NCBI GenBank assembly: GCA_041919675.1 | Contig: JAYRTJ010000003.1 | Location: 11,932-75,931, forward strand | Reading direction: 5' to 3' | From: SHVO01 sp041919675 | Lineage (GTDB): Bacteria; Pseudomonadota; Alphaproteobacteria; Rhodospirillales; Rhodospirillaceae | DNA: 64,000 nucleotides | Part shown: one piece after another, positions 52,841 through 61,457 of the stretch | Numbering within the stretch: the first letter of the stretch is position 1 | Layout: every line of letters begins with the position of its first letter | Position numbers and translations under genes: made by a program | Notes under the pieces: generated by a model | Seen by the model: the letters and a program-made list of their open reading frames with translations, nothing else | Told to the model about the DNA's origin: nothing | The model's database searches: none

Positions 52841-53626
52841 GTGTCCGAGAACGCTCAAGACAATACCGCCGCAGCGCCGCCGCCGGGCGCCGTGCCGCTT
52901 TTCTACACCGAGCCGATGCCGGTCGCGGCCTCGCTGCAGCCGGATTGGAAAATCCGTCCGGAACACGACTTCACGTTCGCCGCGCGCGCCAACACCGTGC
53001 CGCTGACGGCGCCGGAATTCATGATGGCCGCCCGCCATTTTCCGATCATTTTCCTGGGCGACGTGGTTCCGACGGCTGTTCTGGGCTTCCAGCCTAACAC
53101 CAACCTGTTCGTCGATCGCGACGGTCACTGGGAACGCGGCGCTTACGTGCCCGCCTACATCCGCCGCTATCCGTTCATCCTGCTCGGCCAGCAAGGCGAT
53201 GAAATGCTGCGCCTTGGCATCGACCGCGCCGGCCGCTCCAGCAAGACCGACGCCCGCGTTTTGTTCGAAGACGGCAAGGAAACGCCGGTGATCAAGCAGG
53301 CTGTGGAACTCGGCGAGCAGTTCCACAACGCTCATATGTATACGCGCGATCTGTCCGCCGCCCTGAAGGCCGCCGACCTCATCGAAGAGTCGACCCTCCA
53401 GGCGGAAGTCGAGCCCGGTAAGGTTGAATCCATCGCGACCTTCAAGCGCGTCAGCGAAGACAAGTTCCGTCAGCTGCCGGAAGCCACCGTCGTCGATTGG
53501 TGGAAGAAGGGCTACATGCACGCCGTGTACTTCCATCTGCAGTCCATGAATAACTGGGAAATGCTGATGATGCGCAACACGCGCGGCTGGATCCCGCCCT
53601 CGATCGTCACTCCGCCCCAGGCCTAG
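52841..53626 (+). CDS. SapC family protein
   Basis: SapC-family proteins are common in alphaproteobacteria and were first linked to S-layer loci; their role is not established. The 261-residue product has PDWKIRPEHDFTFAARANTVPLTAPEFMMAARHFPIIF spread over residues 34-71, YVPAYIRRYPFILL and a C-terminal WWKKGYMHAVYFHLQS. No signal peptide is seen. It starts with GTG and ends before a strong terminator. Confidence 0.9.
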   Translation: MSENAQDNTAAAPPPGAVPLFYTEPMPVAASLQPDWKIRPEHDFTFAARANTVPLTAPEFMMAARHFPIIFLGDVVPTAVLGFQPNTNLFVDRDGHWERGAYVPAYIRRYPFILLGQQGDEMLRLGIDRAGRSSKTDARVLFEDGKETPVIKQAVELGEQFHNAHMYTRDLSAALKAADLIEESTLQAEVEPGKVESIATFKRVSEDKFRQLPEATVVDWWKKGYMHAVYFHLQSMNNWEMLMMRNTRGWIPPSIVTPPQA

Positions 53627-53675
53627 TGGCGTCGGCTACGCTAACCCCCAGCGGGGATTAGATTTCTAGCTTTAG

Positions 53676-53716
53676 AAACCAGCGCAGGCCCCGGGTCTGC
53701 GCTGGTTTTCATTTTT
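53676..53716 (+). terminator. Rho-independent terminator after sapC
   Basis: AAACCAGCGCAG (53676-53687) pairs exactly with CTGCGCTGGTTT (53697-53708) around a 9-base loop and is followed by TCATTTTT. It separates sapC from the cupredoxin operon. Confidence 0.92.
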
Positions 53717-53757
53717 AACCCCAGCGATAATGTCCCCCAATGAAGGGGAGCATAGCG

Positions 53758-54423
53758 GTGGAAGCATCGCGACCGGCATTCCGGTGGATTATCACGCTGT
53801 TAGCCGTGATCGGCGCGTGCACGCCTGCTTGTGCGGGCGGCGTCTCGGGCCGCGTCATGACTCCCGATGGCGAAGCCATCGGCGATGCCGTCATCACCGC
53901 CGTCCCGGCGGCGGGCGGCGGTATCGTTCCGGCCAAGCCGGGGACAAAGGCCGTGATGATCCAGGAAGGAAAGCAATTCATCCCCTTCGTGCTCGCCGTG
54001 CAGGCGGGAACGACGGTCGACTTTCCCAATCACGACTCTTTCCGGCACCAGGTCTATTCCTTCTCCACCGCAAAAACATTCGAGCTCAAACTTTACGGCA
54101 GCGGTGAGATCGGCAGCGTCGTGTTCGACAAGCCGGGCGCCGTGCCGGTCGGCTGCAACATCCACGACAACATGCTCGCCTATGTCTACGTGACACCGGG
54201 CCCTTACTTCAGCACGACCGGTCACGACGGCGCCGCGCAGCTCAAAGGCCTGCCCGCCGGCGCCTATACCGTTTCAGCCTGGCATCCCAACCAGCGCGGG
54301 GCGAGTCCGGCCCAGGCCGTCACGGTCGGCGCCGACGGCAACATCGACGTCAAGCTCGAGCTGCGTTTGAAGAACGCCCGCGGACAGCGCAAGCCCGGCG
54401 CGTTCGACGAAAAAGCTTACTGA
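53758..54423 (+). CDS. Exported cupredoxin-like protein (methylamine-utilisation-protein type)
   Basis: A secreted protein of 221 residues with a signal peptide, an N-terminal beta-domain with GRVMTPDGEAIGDAV, and a plastocyanin-like domain: VDFPNHDSFRHQVYSFS (His92, His97) and VGCNIHDNMLAYVYV (Cys133, His136, Met139), a plausible type 1 copper site. A carboxypeptidase-regulatory-like beta segment follows (AAQLKGLPAGAYTVSAWHP). These are often annotated as methylamine utilisation proteins, but no mau genes are present. The GTG at 53758, with GGGGAG upstream, is preferred to the ATG at 53740. It is the first gene of a three-gene unit. Confidence 0.78.
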   Translation: MEASRPAFRWIITLLAVIGACTPACAGGVSGRVMTPDGEAIGDAVITAVPAAGGGIVPAKPGTKAVMIQEGKQFIPFVLAVQAGTTVDFPNHDSFRHQVYSFSTAKTFELKLYGSGEIGSVVFDKPGAVPVGCNIHDNMLAYVYVTPGPYFSTTGHDGAAQLKGLPAGAYTVSAWHPNQRGASPAQAVTVGADGNIDVKLELRLKNARGQRKPGAFDEKAY

Positions 54424-54439
54424 GCGCGGGGAAAGCACC

Positions 54440-56869
54440 GTGTTTCGCAGCTTCCAAACACGCCTCATCTTTTTCTCGTGGATTTTGTTCGCGTTGGTCG
54501 AAGCGTTCACCTTCTTCCTGGTGCAGAACGCGATCCGCGACAACATTTTCGACCAGGCGCGCCAACAGCTCATCGACACCAACGACATTTTCAATCAGCG
54601 CGTCGCGGCCACCGCGGATACGCTCGCCGAGGGCGCGACCATTCTCGCGTCCGACTACGGCTTTCGGCAGGCCTTTTCCACCGACGACCGCCCGACGATC
54701 CTGTCGGCGCTGCATAACCTCGGCCACCGGTTTCACGCCGACCGTTTTTTCCTTCTCGCGCTCGACGGCAAGATCCTCGCCGACACGGGCTCGGCCGTCG
54801 ACGCCGCCGAAACCGGCGATATCGTGACCATCGGATCGATCGACGGCGTCTTCCCCTTCAAGGACATGATCGAGACCGCCGAGGACGAAGAACGCGCGGC
54901 GGCAACGGCCGTGCTCGACAATCATCTCTATCGCCTCGTGGTCGTGCCCATCAAAGCGCCGGTGCCCGTCGCCTGGATCGTCGTGGGCCTCGAGATCGGC
55001 GACTCGTTCGCGACCGAACTCCAGCGCACCGCCACGATCCCGATCGAGATCACCTTCGCCTTCAAGAACAACACCGGTCAGTGGCAGGGCGCGGCCTCGA
55101 CTCTCGCTCCGGCGCTAAAAGACGAGCTTATCGCCGCAATCTCCCAGGAAAGCCGCTTCCAGGGCGAGCCCGTCTCCATCGCCCTTGGCGGCAGCGACTA
55201 TGTCACGCTGGTCGCCAATTTGCCGGCCCCGCGCGGGGCCGTGGGCGTAGAAGCGATCCTGCAGTACTCGCTGGACGTTGCCTTAAAACCCTACCAGCCG
55301 TTGTTCGTCTTGCTTCTGGGCGTCGCGGGCGCGGCGCTTATCCTTTCCCTTGGAGGCGCGGTGTTCATCGCGCGCTCGATCGCAAAGCCGATCCGCACAC
55401 TCGATGTCGCCGCCCGGCGTATTCAGGCGGGCCGCTACGACGAGAAAGTCAACGTCGCCCAGCGCGATGAAATCGGGCGGCTGTCCGAGACGTTCAATCA
55501 GATGATGGAAGGCATCGCCGAGCGCGAGGCGCGCATCGCCTATCAGGCCCGCCACGACGCTCATTCCGGACTGCCCAACCGCGTCTCCTTCGAAGGACAC
55601 GTGTCCGACCTGATCATCGCGCGTCACAACGCGCACAGCGCCTTCAGCGTCCTCCTGCTGCAATTGGGCCGCTTCTCGGAAATCAACAGCACCCTCGGCC
55701 ACGACACAGGCGAACAGCTGATCCGCAAGGTCGGCAAGTCGCTGAAACAGATTATCCCTGAACCGAATGCCGTCGCGCGGCATGCGAACAACATGTTCGC
55801 GATGGTCCTCGATAGCGACAGCGACAACGTGTCGCAGACGGCCCATCGGGTCCTGGCGCTGTTCGACAACGCCATCAGCGTGGCGGGTTTCAACATCGAC
55901 GTGACCGCCACGCTTGGCGAGGCGCGGTACCCCGAGCACGGCACGACGGCGCGCACGCTGATGCAGCATGCGGATACGGCGATCTTTGAAGCCAAGCGCC
56001 TGGGCCGACTCTACTTCGCCTACGATTCGGAACTCGACCCGCACAAGCCCGAGCGCCTGTCGATGATGAGCGAGTTGCGCGCAGGCCTCGATGAAGGGCA
56101 GTTCCAGCTCTATTTCCAGCCCAAGGTCGATCTGTCGTCCGACACCGTGAACGCCGCGGAGGCGCTCATCCGCTGGGTCCATCCGAAGCGCGGATTCATG
56201 GCGCCGGATTCCTTCATCCCGCTGGCTGAGCAAACCGGAAACATCCAGAAGCTGACAGCCTGGGTGCTGGACGCGGCGGTCAAGCAGCTGCGCAAATGGC
56301 TGGACGCGGGGATCGACGTCAAAGTGGCGATCAACTTGTCGGCCAAGGACCTTGGTAACCGTAACCTGCCGTCGGACATTGCGCGCCTGATGGCCGCGCA
56401 CGATGTGCCGGCCCGGAACCTGATCCTGGAAATCACGGAAAGCGCGGTGATGCAGGACCCCTTGCACGCGCTCGACGTGATGAAGCACCTGAACGAGATG
56501 GGCCTCACGTTGTCGATCGATGACTACGGAACGGGCTATTCGTCGATGGCCTACCTGCGCAGCCTGCCGGTGCAGGAGATCAAGATCGATAAATCCTTTG
56601 TGCTGAAGCTCGCAAGCAGCCGCGGCGACGAAATCCTCGTCCGGTCCACCATCGACCTCGGCCACAACCTGGGCCTCAAGGTCACCGCCGAAGGCGTGGA
56701 AGACGCGCCGTCGATCGAAATCCTGAAGGCCTATGGCTGCGAGACGGCCCAGGGCTACTTCGTCAGCAGACCGATACCGGCCGACGCGTTCGCAAAGTTC
56801 GTCACGACGTCGCGTTGGGCGCGCGGCCGTGGGGAACCGCAAGACGCGGTCATGGCGTCCGGAGAGTAA
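54440..56869 (+). CDS. Membrane EAL-domain c-di-GMP phosphodiesterase with degenerate GGDEF
   Basis: An 809-residue membrane protein: N-terminal membrane segment (about 8-30), a large periplasmic sensor domain (about 35-280), a second segment (about 288-312), HAMP (312-365), a GGDEF-fold domain in which the GGDEF motif is replaced by ANNMF (residues 449-453), and an EAL domain with EAL at 574-576, the metal/catalytic motifs LEITESAV, IDDYGTGYSS, KIDKSF and AEGVED. It should hydrolyse c-di-GMP and not make it. The start is GTG. It is sandwiched between the cupredoxin-like and barrel genes. Confidence 0.93.
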   Translation: MFRSFQTRLIFFSWILFALVEAFTFFLVQNAIRDNIFDQARQQLIDTNDIFNQRVAATADTLAEGATILASDYGFRQAFSTDDRPTILSALHNLGHRFHADRFFLLALDGKILADTGSAVDAAETGDIVTIGSIDGVFPFKDMIETAEDEERAAATAVLDNHLYRLVVVPIKAPVPVAWIVVGLEIGDSFATELQRTATIPIEITFAFKNNTGQWQGAASTLAPALKDELIAAISQESRFQGEPVSIALGGSDYVTLVANLPAPRGAVGVEAILQYSLDVALKPYQPLFVLLLGVAGAALILSLGGAVFIARSIAKPIRTLDVAARRIQAGRYDEKVNVAQRDEIGRLSETFNQMMEGIAEREARIAYQARHDAHSGLPNRVSFEGHVSDLIIARHNAHSAFSVLLLQLGRFSEINSTLGHDTGEQLIRKVGKSLKQIIPEPNAVARHANNMFAMVLDSDSDNVSQTAHRVLALFDNAISVAGFNIDVTATLGEARYPEHGTTARTLMQHADTAIFEAKRLGRLYFAYDSELDPHKPERLSMMSELRAGLDEGQFQLYFQPKVDLSSDTVNAAEALIRWVHPKRGFMAPDSFIPLAEQTGNIQKLTAWVLDAAVKQLRKWLDAGIDVKVAINLSAKDLGNRNLPSDIARLMAAHDVPARNLILEITESAVMQDPLHALDVMKHLNEMGLTLSIDDYGTGYSSMAYLRSLPVQEIKIDKSFVLKLASSRGDEILVRSTIDLGHNLGLKVTAEGVEDAPSIEILKAYGCETAQGYFVSRPIPADAFAKFVTTSRWARGRGEPQDAVMASGE

Positions 56870-56917
56870 GAAGACCGCCCGGCCGCTCTGTCCGGGCCAA
56901 TGGGGTGTTAAGGGATC

Positions 56918-58198
56918 ATGCAACGACGCGGCGTCGTTTCCCTGCTGATCATGGGCATGCTCGCGGCCGGCCGCGCGCAGGCTGCCGATGAGTCCGCCCT
57001 GCCGTCGTGGTTCGACCTGGACGTAAGGGGGCTTCTCGACGCGCGGCTCGCCCTCACCTCGCAGACCAAGAGCTGGGAGGACGGCGGCCTCGGCAAGGTG
57101 CGATGGGGTTCCGACGGCGGAGCCGGTGTGCTCGCGCGGCCCGAAGGCGCCCTCGTCATCCAGCCTCATTTTGGTTTCGACTGGTCGGGTTTCATCCAAT
57201 TGTCGGCGAGCAGCCAGCAGCGGCCCGCCGTCGATCTCCAGGAAGCCTACATCGCCTACAAGACGCCGCCGGCGTCCCGGTTTTCCTTCAAAGCGCGCGC
57301 CGGCATCTTTTTTCCGCCGATCTCGATGGAAAACGACGGCCTGGCCTGGACCAGCCCCTACACGATCACGTCCTCGGCCATCAACACGTGGGTGGGCGAG
57401 GAACTGCGCACCATCGGCGGCGAAGGCACCCTCTCATGGCGGCCGGATGAAGCCGTGGACATCGGCGTCACCGGCGCGCTGTTCAAATTCAACGACCCGG
57501 CGGGAACGCTGCTGGCCTGGCGCGGCTGGACCATAAGCGACCGTGAGGTCGGCATCTTCGACCGGGTGCCGTTGCCGCCGGTGCGCATCATCCGTCCGGG
57601 CGCGAACCTCGACAAACAGGCCATGAGCGAAGAGCCCTACCACGAGATCGACGAAAGGTTCGGCTACTACGCCGCTGCCCATCTGACACATGACGGCTAT
57701 GGCCGGCTTCAGGCGCTGCGCTACGACAACCGTGCCGACGACCGGGACATCGAATACCAACAGTGGGCCTGGCGGACGCGGTTCTGGAGTGTCGGGTACA
57801 CCTCGCCGGAGTGGCTGAACTTCACCTTCATCGCGCAATATATGACCGGCACGACCACCGTCATTTCGCTCCCCGCGCCGCGCATGGGCCTCGTCTACAC
57901 CGGCTTCTGGTCGGCTTACGCCCTGGTCAGCAAGGATTGGGGCCGGCACCGCCTGAGCCTGCGCGTCGAGCGGTTCGGCGCCGACGACGGCGATACCTTC
58001 CCGGATAACAACAACGAACACGGCGCCGGCGTCACGGCCGCCTATGTCTTCAGGCCGACCGCGCGCCAGCGTGTGACCCTCGAAGTCCTGCATGTCGACA
58101 GCCACCGGCCGGAACGGGTCTACCTCGGCTTTCCTGCCAAGGCGCGCGAAACCGTGCTACAGGGCAGCTATCGCTTCTTCTTTGGCACAGGCGGCTGA
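56918..58198 (+). CDS. Outer-membrane beta-barrel protein (porin-like)
   Basis: A 426-residue exported protein: signal peptide (about 1-22), then a chain of amphipathic strands rich in Trp/Tyr/Phe (for example FGFDWSGFIQLSASSQQ, RFSFKARAGIFFPPISME, FWSVGYTSPEWLNFTFIAQYM) ending GSYRFFFGTGG. I recognise no named family, but a porin/outer-membrane channel is likely. AGGGA precedes the ATG. It is the third gene of the cupredoxin-EAL-barrel unit. Confidence 0.78.
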   Translation: MQRRGVVSLLIMGMLAAGRAQAADESALPSWFDLDVRGLLDARLALTSQTKSWEDGGLGKVRWGSDGGAGVLARPEGALVIQPHFGFDWSGFIQLSASSQQRPAVDLQEAYIAYKTPPASRFSFKARAGIFFPPISMENDGLAWTSPYTITSSAINTWVGEELRTIGGEGTLSWRPDEAVDIGVTGALFKFNDPAGTLLAWRGWTISDREVGIFDRVPLPPVRIIRPGANLDKQAMSEEPYHEIDERFGYYAAAHLTHDGYGRLQALRYDNRADDRDIEYQQWAWRTRFWSVGYTSPEWLNFTFIAQYMTGTTTVISLPAPRMGLVYTGFWSAYALVSKDWGRHRLSLRVERFGADDGDTFPDNNNEHGAGVTAAYVFRPTARQRVTLEVLHVDSHRPERVYLGFPAKARETVLQGSYRFFFGTGG

Positions 58199-58204
58199 CC
58201 AATC

Positions 58205-59269
58205 ATGACGGCGAGCGTAACGAACAATCCCCTCTATAGCGCGGTCGCGACGTTGGGGCTGATCACCCTGACCGTTTACCTTCTCGTGGTCGGTGAGCAG
58301 ATTCTGCTCCCGCTCGTCCTGGCAATCCTGGTGTCGTACCTGATCACGGCGCTCGGCCACCGGATCGAACGGTTGCGGATCGGCAAATGGCGCCCGCCGT
58401 CATGGCTTGGCCTGTCGGGCGCGGTGCTCGCGGTCGTGCTGGTGGTCGGCCTGATCGTGCAGTTGGTTGCCAATAACATCAGCCAGGTCGTGGACGGGGC
58501 TCCCCGCTATCAGGTGCAGCTCCAGGAGTTGCTGGCCAACGTCACCGACCTTGCCGCCAAATACCTCAACCGGGACCGCCCCATCACCCTGACGGCGGTG
58601 CTGGAGGAAATTAACATCCGGGACGTCCTCGAACAGTTTGTGCTCGCTTTCCAGTCGATCGCCGCGAACACCTTCCAGGTCCTGGCCTACGTCACCTTCC
58701 TGCTGCTCGAGCGGCGCATGTTCGACCGCAAACTGAGCCTCCTGTTCCCCAGTCCGGGCCGCGAACAGACGATTCGCGCCACCCTCAAGCACATCGGAAC
58801 CAAGATCGAGACCTACATGCTGATCAAGACCGGCATCAGCCTTCTGAACGGCGTGCTCAGTTACATCGTCCTGACGCTTTTCAACGTGGATTTCGCGGGT
58901 TTCTGGGCGCTCCTTGTATTCGTTCTGAACTTCATTCCTTATATCGGTTCGCCTATCGCGATGCTGTTCCCGACGCTGTTGGCGCTTCTGCAATTTGGGT
59001 CGATCGTCATGGCCGCCTTCGTCCTCGGCAGCCTTTGGGCGATCCAGGCGTTTGTGGAAAACTTTATCGAACCGCGCATCACCGGACGGACTTTGAACCT
59101 CTCGCCTATCGTGATGATCGTCGCGCTGTCGGTCTGGGGCGCGATCTGGGGCATCACCGGGATGATCCTGTCGGTCCCGCTGATGGTAATGATCATGATC
59201 ACCCTGTCTCAATTTCCGAAGACGCGCCCCATCGCCATTGTGATGTCGGAACGCGGCGAGATCGTCTGA
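58205..59269 (+). CDS. AI-2E family transporter (PerM/YdiK-like)
   Basis: A 354-residue polytopic membrane protein of the AI-2E/UPF0118 family, with about seven membrane segments, FVLNFIPYIGSPIAMLFPTLLAL and the LWAIQAFVENFIEPRITGRTLNLSPIVM signature split across residues 275-302. Members export or exchange various substrates, so autoinducer-2 transport cannot be claimed. It lies six bases after the barrel gene and is probably co-transcribed with it. Confidence 0.9.
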   Translation: MTASVTNNPLYSAVATLGLITLTVYLLVVGEQILLPLVLAILVSYLITALGHRIERLRIGKWRPPSWLGLSGAVLAVVLVVGLIVQLVANNISQVVDGAPRYQVQLQELLANVTDLAAKYLNRDRPITLTAVLEEINIRDVLEQFVLAFQSIAANTFQVLAYVTFLLLERRMFDRKLSLLFPSPGREQTIRATLKHIGTKIETYMLIKTGISLLNGVLSYIVLTLFNVDFAGFWALLVFVLNFIPYIGSPIAMLFPTLLALLQFGSIVMAAFVLGSLWAIQAFVENFIEPRITGRTLNLSPIVMIVALSVWGAIWGITGMILSVPLMVMIMITLSQFPKTRPIAIVMSERGEIV

Positions 59270-59929
59270 ACACGGTCGACTCGCCCACGTCAAAAGTTCG
59301 ATTCGCACAAATTTTTGTCCGCGGCCGCACCCCGGCCCCAAAAAAATTTGGGGTGTTCGCGCTCATGCGTGACGAAAACGCGATTTTTCGCACAGCCGGC
59401 GGTCACCCGGCCGGAACCGGTTTTCACCCGCGCACGCCGGCCGCCGCGCGGCGTATCGCGCGCAATTTTCGAATCAAAAACGATCGTGACGACGCCGCGT
59501 ATCGCACCCGATCGCGACGCATGAGTCCGTTTTCGCTTCTCCGCGAACATGCTTTCCGCGCACGGGCGTGAGATCGCGCGCAGAAAAGGCCGCGACGAAT
59601 AAGATAGCCGCGAAAATTCTGGGGTTTGATGCACATTTATTTTTGTGAACACCGCGCGTTCGCGCCGCGCGCATGCGCGAGAGCGCGCGCAAGGAACCGC
59701 CCGGAATGAGCCGGCCGCCGCGCTATGAAAGCATGCGCATACGCACAACCGTGCGAGAGAGTCTCCGCGCGTTTAACGAAGATAAAAAATGTGAGGATGA
59801 ATGCGCGCGCGAGAGTCCGTTGACGGCGCGCGTGCGCAGGGTCGAAGTAACGTTCGGAAAGAAATCAAGAGAAAAGTTAGACGCAAGCGGAAAATCGCTT
59901 GTGCAAGTAAATTAACTGCGTTTATCTAA
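59270..59929. other. 660-bp non-coding stretch with unusual composition
   Basis: No gene can be supported here. The left part has runs of A and many CG/GC alternations, for example GCGCGCATGCGCGAGAGCGC around 59671-59690. The right part (59760-59929) turns AT-richer. Short frames on both strands are arginine-rich, use untypical codons and lack convincing ribosome-binding sites. The best, 59706-59915 (starting MSRPPRYESMRIRTTVRES), has AAGGAA upstream but no homology I know. Confidence 0.5.
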
Positions 59930-59989
59930 TTGATGTTTGGACAATTTGTTCGAACGTGAGTTCGTTTTTTGGTGTTGTCCAAACATCAA
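59930..59989 (+). promoter_or_regulatory. Nested hairpin leader before the lysine-rich microprotein
   Basis: TTGATGTTTGGACAA (59930-59944) and TTGTCCAAACATCAA (59975-59989) are a perfect 15-bp inverted repeat. Inside the loop CGAAC-GTGA-GTTCG (59951-59964), a 5-bp stem with a GNRA-type tetraloop, is followed by six Ts (59965-59970), a compact terminator shape. The microprotein gene starts 24 bases downstream. The arrangement suggests an attenuator or a short RNA, but neither is proven. Confidence 0.65.
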
Positions 59990-60012
59990 CAACATCCATA
60001 GGGGATACCAAC

Positions 60013-60087
60013 ATGGCTGCTAAGAAGAAAGCTGCGAAAAAGAAAGTTGCCAAGAAGAAGGCCAAGAAGAAGGCGAAGCGTAAGTAG
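60013..60087 (+). CDS. 24-residue lysine-rich microprotein
   Basis: ATG GCT GCT begins a 24-codon frame with AGGGGA eight bases upstream. The peptide starts MAAKKKAAKKKVAKKKAKKK and ends AKRK: 14 Lys, 1 Arg, otherwise Ala and one Val. It looks like a single piece of the AKKKA repeats in bacterial histone H1-like and HU-tail proteins, so it should bind nucleic acid through charge. The codon choice AAG/AAA is mixed. The good ribosome-binding site, isolated position and dedicated structured leader argue for a real gene. Confidence 0.7.
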   Translation: MAAKKKAAKKKVAKKKAKKKAKRK

Positions 60088-60220
60088 TCTTATCTACTTC
60101 GCTAAAGTCTAATAAGGGACAGCACACAAGAACGGTTACGTCATCGGCGCGAACGGAAGAGCAATCTTTAAGGGCTCCGCCCTGAACAGTTTGTACCGGT
60201 GCGATATCCGATTGTGATGG

Positions 60221-60251
60221 AAGGCCCGCCGAGCTCAGCTTGGCGGGCCTT
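60221..60251. terminator. Hairpin between the microprotein and the converging aminotransferase gene
   Basis: AAGGCCCGCC (60221-60230) pairs exactly with GGCGGGCCTT (60242-60251) around an 11-base loop. There is no long T-run. It lies 18 bp after the aminotransferase stop in that gene's direction and about 130 bp after the microprotein. Confidence 0.7.
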
Positions 60252-60269
60252 ACCATTTCTGGGGATAAG

Positions 60270-61457
60270 TTAAGCGGTCAGGACCGCGTGAGCGGCGCCA
60301 TAGGCCCGGCCGACCTGAATGGGCGCTCCAGCACTGTGAAGCACGGCTTCCAGAGCGGTCAAACATCCAAGGACATAAGCCGGCGTTGCGCTCTGGCCGA
60401 GCAGGCCGATGCGCCAGGCCTTTCCCGCCCAAGCGCCAAGGCCCGAGCCGATCTCAAGATTGAATTCGTTAAGAAGCCGCCGGCGCACGGCGGCATCGTC
60501 GACCCCGGCCGGGATCTCGACGAGATTGAGCTGCGGCAACCGCACCGCGGCATCCACCTTCATCTTCATCCCCATCGCTTCGACGCCGGCGACCAGCGCG
60601 CGGTGGGTGACGGCATGGCGGCGCCAGGCCTGTTCGATGCCTTCCTCGCGCAGCATCAGGAGCGCCTCGTGTAATCCGTAAAGGGCGTTAACCGGTGCGG
60701 TGTGGTGGTAGGTGCGTCCCCCGCCCTTGCCGTCGCCCCAGTAACCCATGACCAGGGACAGATCGAGGAACCAGCTTTGGACCTTGGTGCCCCGCGCCTT
60801 CACGCGCGCCGCCGCCCGTTCGCTGAACGTGACCGGCGACAGACCCGGCGGGCAGGACAGGCATTTCTGCGAGCCGGCGTAAACCGCATCGGCGCCCCAG
60901 GCATCGACGTTCACGTCGATCCCGCCAAGACTGGTGACGGTATCGACGATCGTAAGGGCGCCGAACTCCCGGGCGATCGCACACAAGGCCGCGGCATCCG
61001 AGCGTACCCCGGTCGAGGTCTCGGCATGAACGAAGGCGACCGTCTTGACGCCGGGGTTGGCCTTGAGCGCCGCGCGCAGCCTGTCCGGATCGACCGGCGC
61101 GCCCCAGGGCTCCTCCACCATGATCGGCGTGGCGCCGCAGCGCTCGACGTTCTCCTTCATGCGCATTCCGAAGACGCCGTTGGCGCAGACGACGACGGAA
61201 TCCCCCCGCTCGATCAGGTTCACGAAGCAGCATTCCATCCCCGCCGACCCCGGCGCGGACACCGGGAACGTGAGCCGGTTGGCGGTCTGGAAGGCCTGGC
61301 GGAGCATTTGGACGATATCATCCATCAAGCCGACGAAAGCGGGATCCAGATGGCCGAGGGTGGGGCGCGCCAGCGCGGCAAGCACGCGCGGGTGAACCTC
61401 CGAGGGACCGGGGCCCATCAGCATGCGGCGCGGCAGGTCCGGCGTTTCGCTGCGCAT
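60270..61457 (-). CDS. PLP aminotransferase, alanine/serine--glyoxylate type
   Basis: A class V aminotransferase of 395 residues. RRMLMGPGPSEVHPRVLAAL, SAPGSAGMECCFVNL, the aspartate in LTIVDTVTSLGGIDV, and Lys198 in GSQKCLSCPPGLS (Schiff-base lysine) match the AGT/SGAT/PucG group. Members transfer amino groups between alanine, serine or (S)-ureidoglycine and glyoxylate; the exact donor is not decidable. The ATG shares a base with the stop of the upstream hydrolase gene (TGATG), so they are coupled. Confidence 0.9.
   Translation of the reverse strand: MRSETPDLPRRMLMGPGPSEVHPRVLAALARPTLGHLDPAFVGLMDDIVQMLRQAFQTANRLTFPVSAPGSAGMECCFVNLIERGDSVVVCANGVFGMRMKENVERCGATPIMVEEPWGAPVDPDRLRAALKANPGVKTVAFVHAETSTGVRSDAAALCAIAREFGALTIVDTVTSLGGIDVNVDAWGADAVYAGSQKCLSCPPGLSPVTFSERAAARVKARGTKVQSWFLDLSLVMGYWGDGKGGGRTYHHTAPVNALYGLHEALLMLREEGIEQAWRRHAVTHRALVAGVEAMGMKMKVDAAVRLPQLNLVEIPAGVDDAAVRRRLLNEFNLEIGSGLGAWAGKAWRIGLLGQSATPAYVLGCLTALEAVLHSAGAPIQVGRAYGAAHAVLTA

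Noticed and set aside
59673..59915. 80-codon arginine-rich frame in the gene-free stretch
   Set aside because: Codon use is untypical, the ribosome-binding site is weak and nothing about the product is recognisable.
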